This document shows positions 6,354-7,681 of a stretch of DNA of 7,681 bases, piece by piece. A program made the position numbers and the translations under genes. The notes under the pieces were generated by a model. It saw only the letters and a program-made list of their open reading frames with translations, had not been told where the DNA came from and ran no database searches. Origin of the DNA: Firmicutes bacterium UBA4795 (GTDB lineage Bacteria > Bacillota > Desulfotomaculia > Desulfotomaculales > Nap2-2B); NCBI GenBank assembly GCA_002402825.1, contig DHGP01000042.1, positions 48,000 through 55,680 of the forward strand. Reading direction: 5' to 3'. Each line of letters begins with the position of its first letter. Position 1 is the stretch's first letter.

Positions 6354-6632
6354 TTAGTCTAATTTCTTTAATAACTTTCTTATATCATAGTCTTTATTTT
6401 CAAACAATGATTTAAGCAGTAAATCTTTTTCCGGTAAATTAATAGTCCAATTTTTACCTAGTAATTTTATTTGATACAGGCCAGAAGATGTTTTTTCTAT
6501 TTGACCAAACTTAAGCGGCTCTTTTAACTGTAAAGTATCATTCAGCGCACCAAGGGATACCCGGACCCCAAAAGCCACCATACCAAGAAAAAGCCCAAAA
6601 GAGGCTCCCCAGAAAAACTTGTTTTGCTCCAT
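6354..6632 (-). CDS. Uncharacterised 92-residue membrane-anchored protein
   Basis: I do not recognise this family. The protein has a short polar start (MEQNKFF), one hydrophobic, Gly-rich helix (about residues 8-29, WGASFGLFLGMVAFGVRV) and a soluble tail. The tail (40-67) looks beta-rich, with an alternating GLYQIKLLGKNWTINLPEKD segment, and ends in a basic helix (DIRKLLKKLD). AAGGGAG lies just before the ATG with short spacing (3-5 nt). A single helix plus a small tail could act as an anchored accessory or sensor partner, but nothing in the sequence names a function. It is transcribed away from the kinase gene, with 210 nt between starts, and toward thrC, 224-236 nt downstream. No terminator is seen between it and thrC, so cotranscription is possible. 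Codon use matches its neighbours, which supports a real gene. Confidence 0.72.
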   Translation of the reverse strand: MEQNKFFWGASFGLFLGMVAFGVRVSLGALNDTLQLKEPLKFGQIEKTSSGLYQIKLLGKNWTINLPEKDLLLKSLFENKDYDIRKLLKKLD

Positions 6633-6672
6633 TATCTCCCTTAAACCCCCTTTTAAGGAAGTTTACCCTGCC

Positions 6673-6700
6673 TAAAGGTTTTTTATTAATTTTACCTTTA
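6673..6700. repeat. TAAAGGT/ACCTTTA inverted repeat in the divergent control region
   Basis: TAAAGGT (6673-6679) and ACCTTTA (6694-6700) form a perfect 7-bp inverted repeat with a 14-nt A/T spacer. A further ACCTTTA occurs at 6809-6815, just before the kinase ribosome site. The rest of 6633-6842 is AT-rich, has an 8-bp GTACGTAC palindrome near 6803-6810, and shows no gene. The arms could be operator half-sites for the divergent pair, but in such AT-rich DNA some recurrence is expected. Confidence 0.3.
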
Positions 6701-6721
6701 AAAGCTATGTCGGAATATAAG

Positions 6722-6749
6722 TTAATTTGTTGGAAAATAAAGTTATAAT
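6722..6749 (+). promoter_or_regulatory. Possible sigma-A promoter for the sensor kinase
   Basis: A perfect TATAAT -10 (6744-6749) lies 16 nt after TTAATT (6722-6727), a weak -35. It would give a leader of about 85 nt to the TTG start at 6843. AT-rich sequence produces such -10 matches easily, so the call is tentative. Confidence 0.3.
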
Positions 6750-6842
6750 ATAGTTAAGATTTAAAAGGTTTTACTTAAAATTTAGCGAAATATATACATA
6801 CCGTACGTACCTTTATCTAATATAACAAGAAAGGCTGGTTTT

Positions 6843-7681
6843 TTGAAAATATCAACCTGGCTAAAAACACCCGTGACCTTTTTTGGAGGACAAGCTTTAG
6901 CTATTTTCATCCTCACCCTATATTTTAGCTTTTTTACTCAACTCCTAGCGTTAAAATGGGCGATTATAATCATCGTCTTAATTTTGTTTAACCTCTTTTT
7001 TACTTCAGAAACCTTAAAAATAATCAAATTAAGCCGGCTACAAAAAAACCTGCTTGAAACACAAGAAGAAAAACTAAAGACTTTAAATGACTTTAATAAT
7101 TATATTCGCGCCCAGCGCCATGACTACCTAAATCACTTACAAACTATTTACGGCTTGCTCCAAATTGGCCATACTGAAGCGGCCAGTGATTATTTAACTG
7201 AAATTGTTTCCGAAGCGCGCTATACTTCCCAAATTATGTTTTTAAAAAAACCTGAAATAAATGCACTCCTTCAAAGAAAAACAATCCAGGCGCGCAACCA
7301 AGAAATTGCCTTTGAATTAAACATTCAAACTGATTTAGCGTACCTTAGGATTTCTGCCTATGATTTAAACCGCATCTTAGGGAATTTAATAGATAACGCC
7401 TTTGAAGCAGTAGTCCTGCTGCCTCCTGACCAAAGGCAGGTTAAGCTGGAAATATATGATGATGAATCTTATTACGGTATTAAGGTAATTAATACTGGTC
7501 CTGAAATTAACCAAGAAATAAAACAGGCTATGTTTGATTCAGGGTTTACTACTAAAGGCGAGGGACGAGGGATGGGTTTATTTATCGTTAAAAATATTGT
7601 TGCTTTAAATGATGGTGAAATTATAGTCTCCTCTCCGCCGGTAACCTTTGAAGTAAAGTTGCCTAAGCGGGGGGGGGGGGG
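6843..7681 (+). CDS. Membrane sensor histidine kinase with Spo0B/DcuS-type H-box, 3' end cut by window edge
   Basis: Predicted sensor kinase, open to the right edge. About 276 residues precede the terminal G tract. The start is TTG at 6843-6845, with AAAGG 8 nt upstream; no ATG exists in the open stretch upstream. Two membrane helices (about 13-33 and 38-54) flank almost no extracytoplasmic loop, so there is no separate sensor domain. A linker helix (56-86) leads to the H-box AQRHDYLNHLQTIYGLLQ, with phosphoacceptor H93, resembling Spo0B and the CitA/DcuS and AgrC-like kinases. The GHKL ATPase has N-box NLIDNAFEA (181-189), INTGPEI (216-222) and the G-box FTTKGEGRGMGLFIVKNI (235-252). Unlike B. 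subtilis Spo0B, these ATP motifs look intact, so kinase activity is expected. By family length the true stop should lie close beyond VTFEVKLP. No response regulator is in the window. Confidence 0.88.
   Translation, partial: MKISTWLKTPVTFFGGQALAIFILTLYFSFFTQLLALKWAIIIIVLILFNLFFTSETLKIIKLSRLQKNLLETQEEKLKTLNDFNNYIRAQRHDYLNHLQTIYGLLQIGHTEAASDYLTEIVSEARYTSQIMFLKKPEINALLQRKTIQARNQEIAFELNIQTDLAYLRISAYDLNRILGNLIDNAFEAVVLLPPDQRQVKLEIYDDESYYGIKVINTGPEINQEIKQAMFDSGFTTKGEGRGMGLFIVKNIVALNDGEIIVSSPPVTFEVKLPKRGGG
7669..7681. other. Terminal run of 13 G, probable sequencing or assembly artefact
   Basis: The final bases are all G, unlike anything else in this AT-rich window, and translate as an Arg then poly-Gly where the kinase should be ending. 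Poly-G ends are a familiar artefact of two-colour short-read chemistry. A true homopolymer at the gene end cannot be excluded. Confidence 0.6.

Overview
This window looks like chromosomal DNA of an endospore-forming, AT-rich Firmicute, most likely class Clostridia. The evidence is a complete GerA-type germinant-receptor operon, purine-rich Shine-Dalgarno sites, GTG and TTG starts, and A/T-ending codons. A Carboxydothermus/Peptococcaceae-like source is a guess from codon use and protein style only. The last 13 bases are all G, so the right edge is probably an assembly or read end rather than true sequence.

Layout, left to right. Positions 46-162 (minus) encode a 38-residue single-pass membrane microprotein resembling small YjcZ-like sporulation proteins. 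A plausible mother-cell (sigma-E/sigma-K) promoter lies just upstream. Positions 228-4561 (minus) hold a tightly packed germination operon, read right to left: gerAA, gerAB, gerAC, then a 58-residue two-helix membrane protein with a GTG start. That last gene fits the 'D subunit' class of germinant receptors. A candidate sigma-G promoter sits at the end of thrC, just before gerAA. Positions 4624-6117 (minus) encode threonine synthase, probably starting at a TTG that gives the family-typical MLYESTRG N-terminus. Its 5' region (6118-6353) has no clear sigma-A promoter. It does carry an inverted repeat (GGGGATAA/TTATCCCC core), a related third half-site, and a polypurine tandem repeat. Positions 6354-6632 (minus) encode an unrecognised 92-residue membrane-anchored protein.

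Positions 6633-6842 form a divergent AT-rich control region with a repeated TAAAGGT/ACCTTTA heptamer. From 6843 to the right edge (plus) runs an essentially complete sensor histidine kinase with two N-terminal membrane helices, a Spo0B/DcuS-type H-box (H93) and an intact GHKL ATPase domain. It starts with TTG and lacks a stop codon only because the window ends.

Functionally, GerAA, GerAB, GerAC and the D-like protein would form one nutrient-sensing complex in the spore inner membrane. The microprotein is probably also sporulation-linked. The kinase could feed a sporulation phosphorelay or a metabolite-sensing two-component system, but no response regulator is visible. thrC is housekeeping amino-acid biosynthesis. 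Three of the genes described (the microprotein, the D-like subunit and the kinase) are easily missed by routine ORF calling because of small size, non-ATG starts or lack of a stop. They are the most informative additions here.
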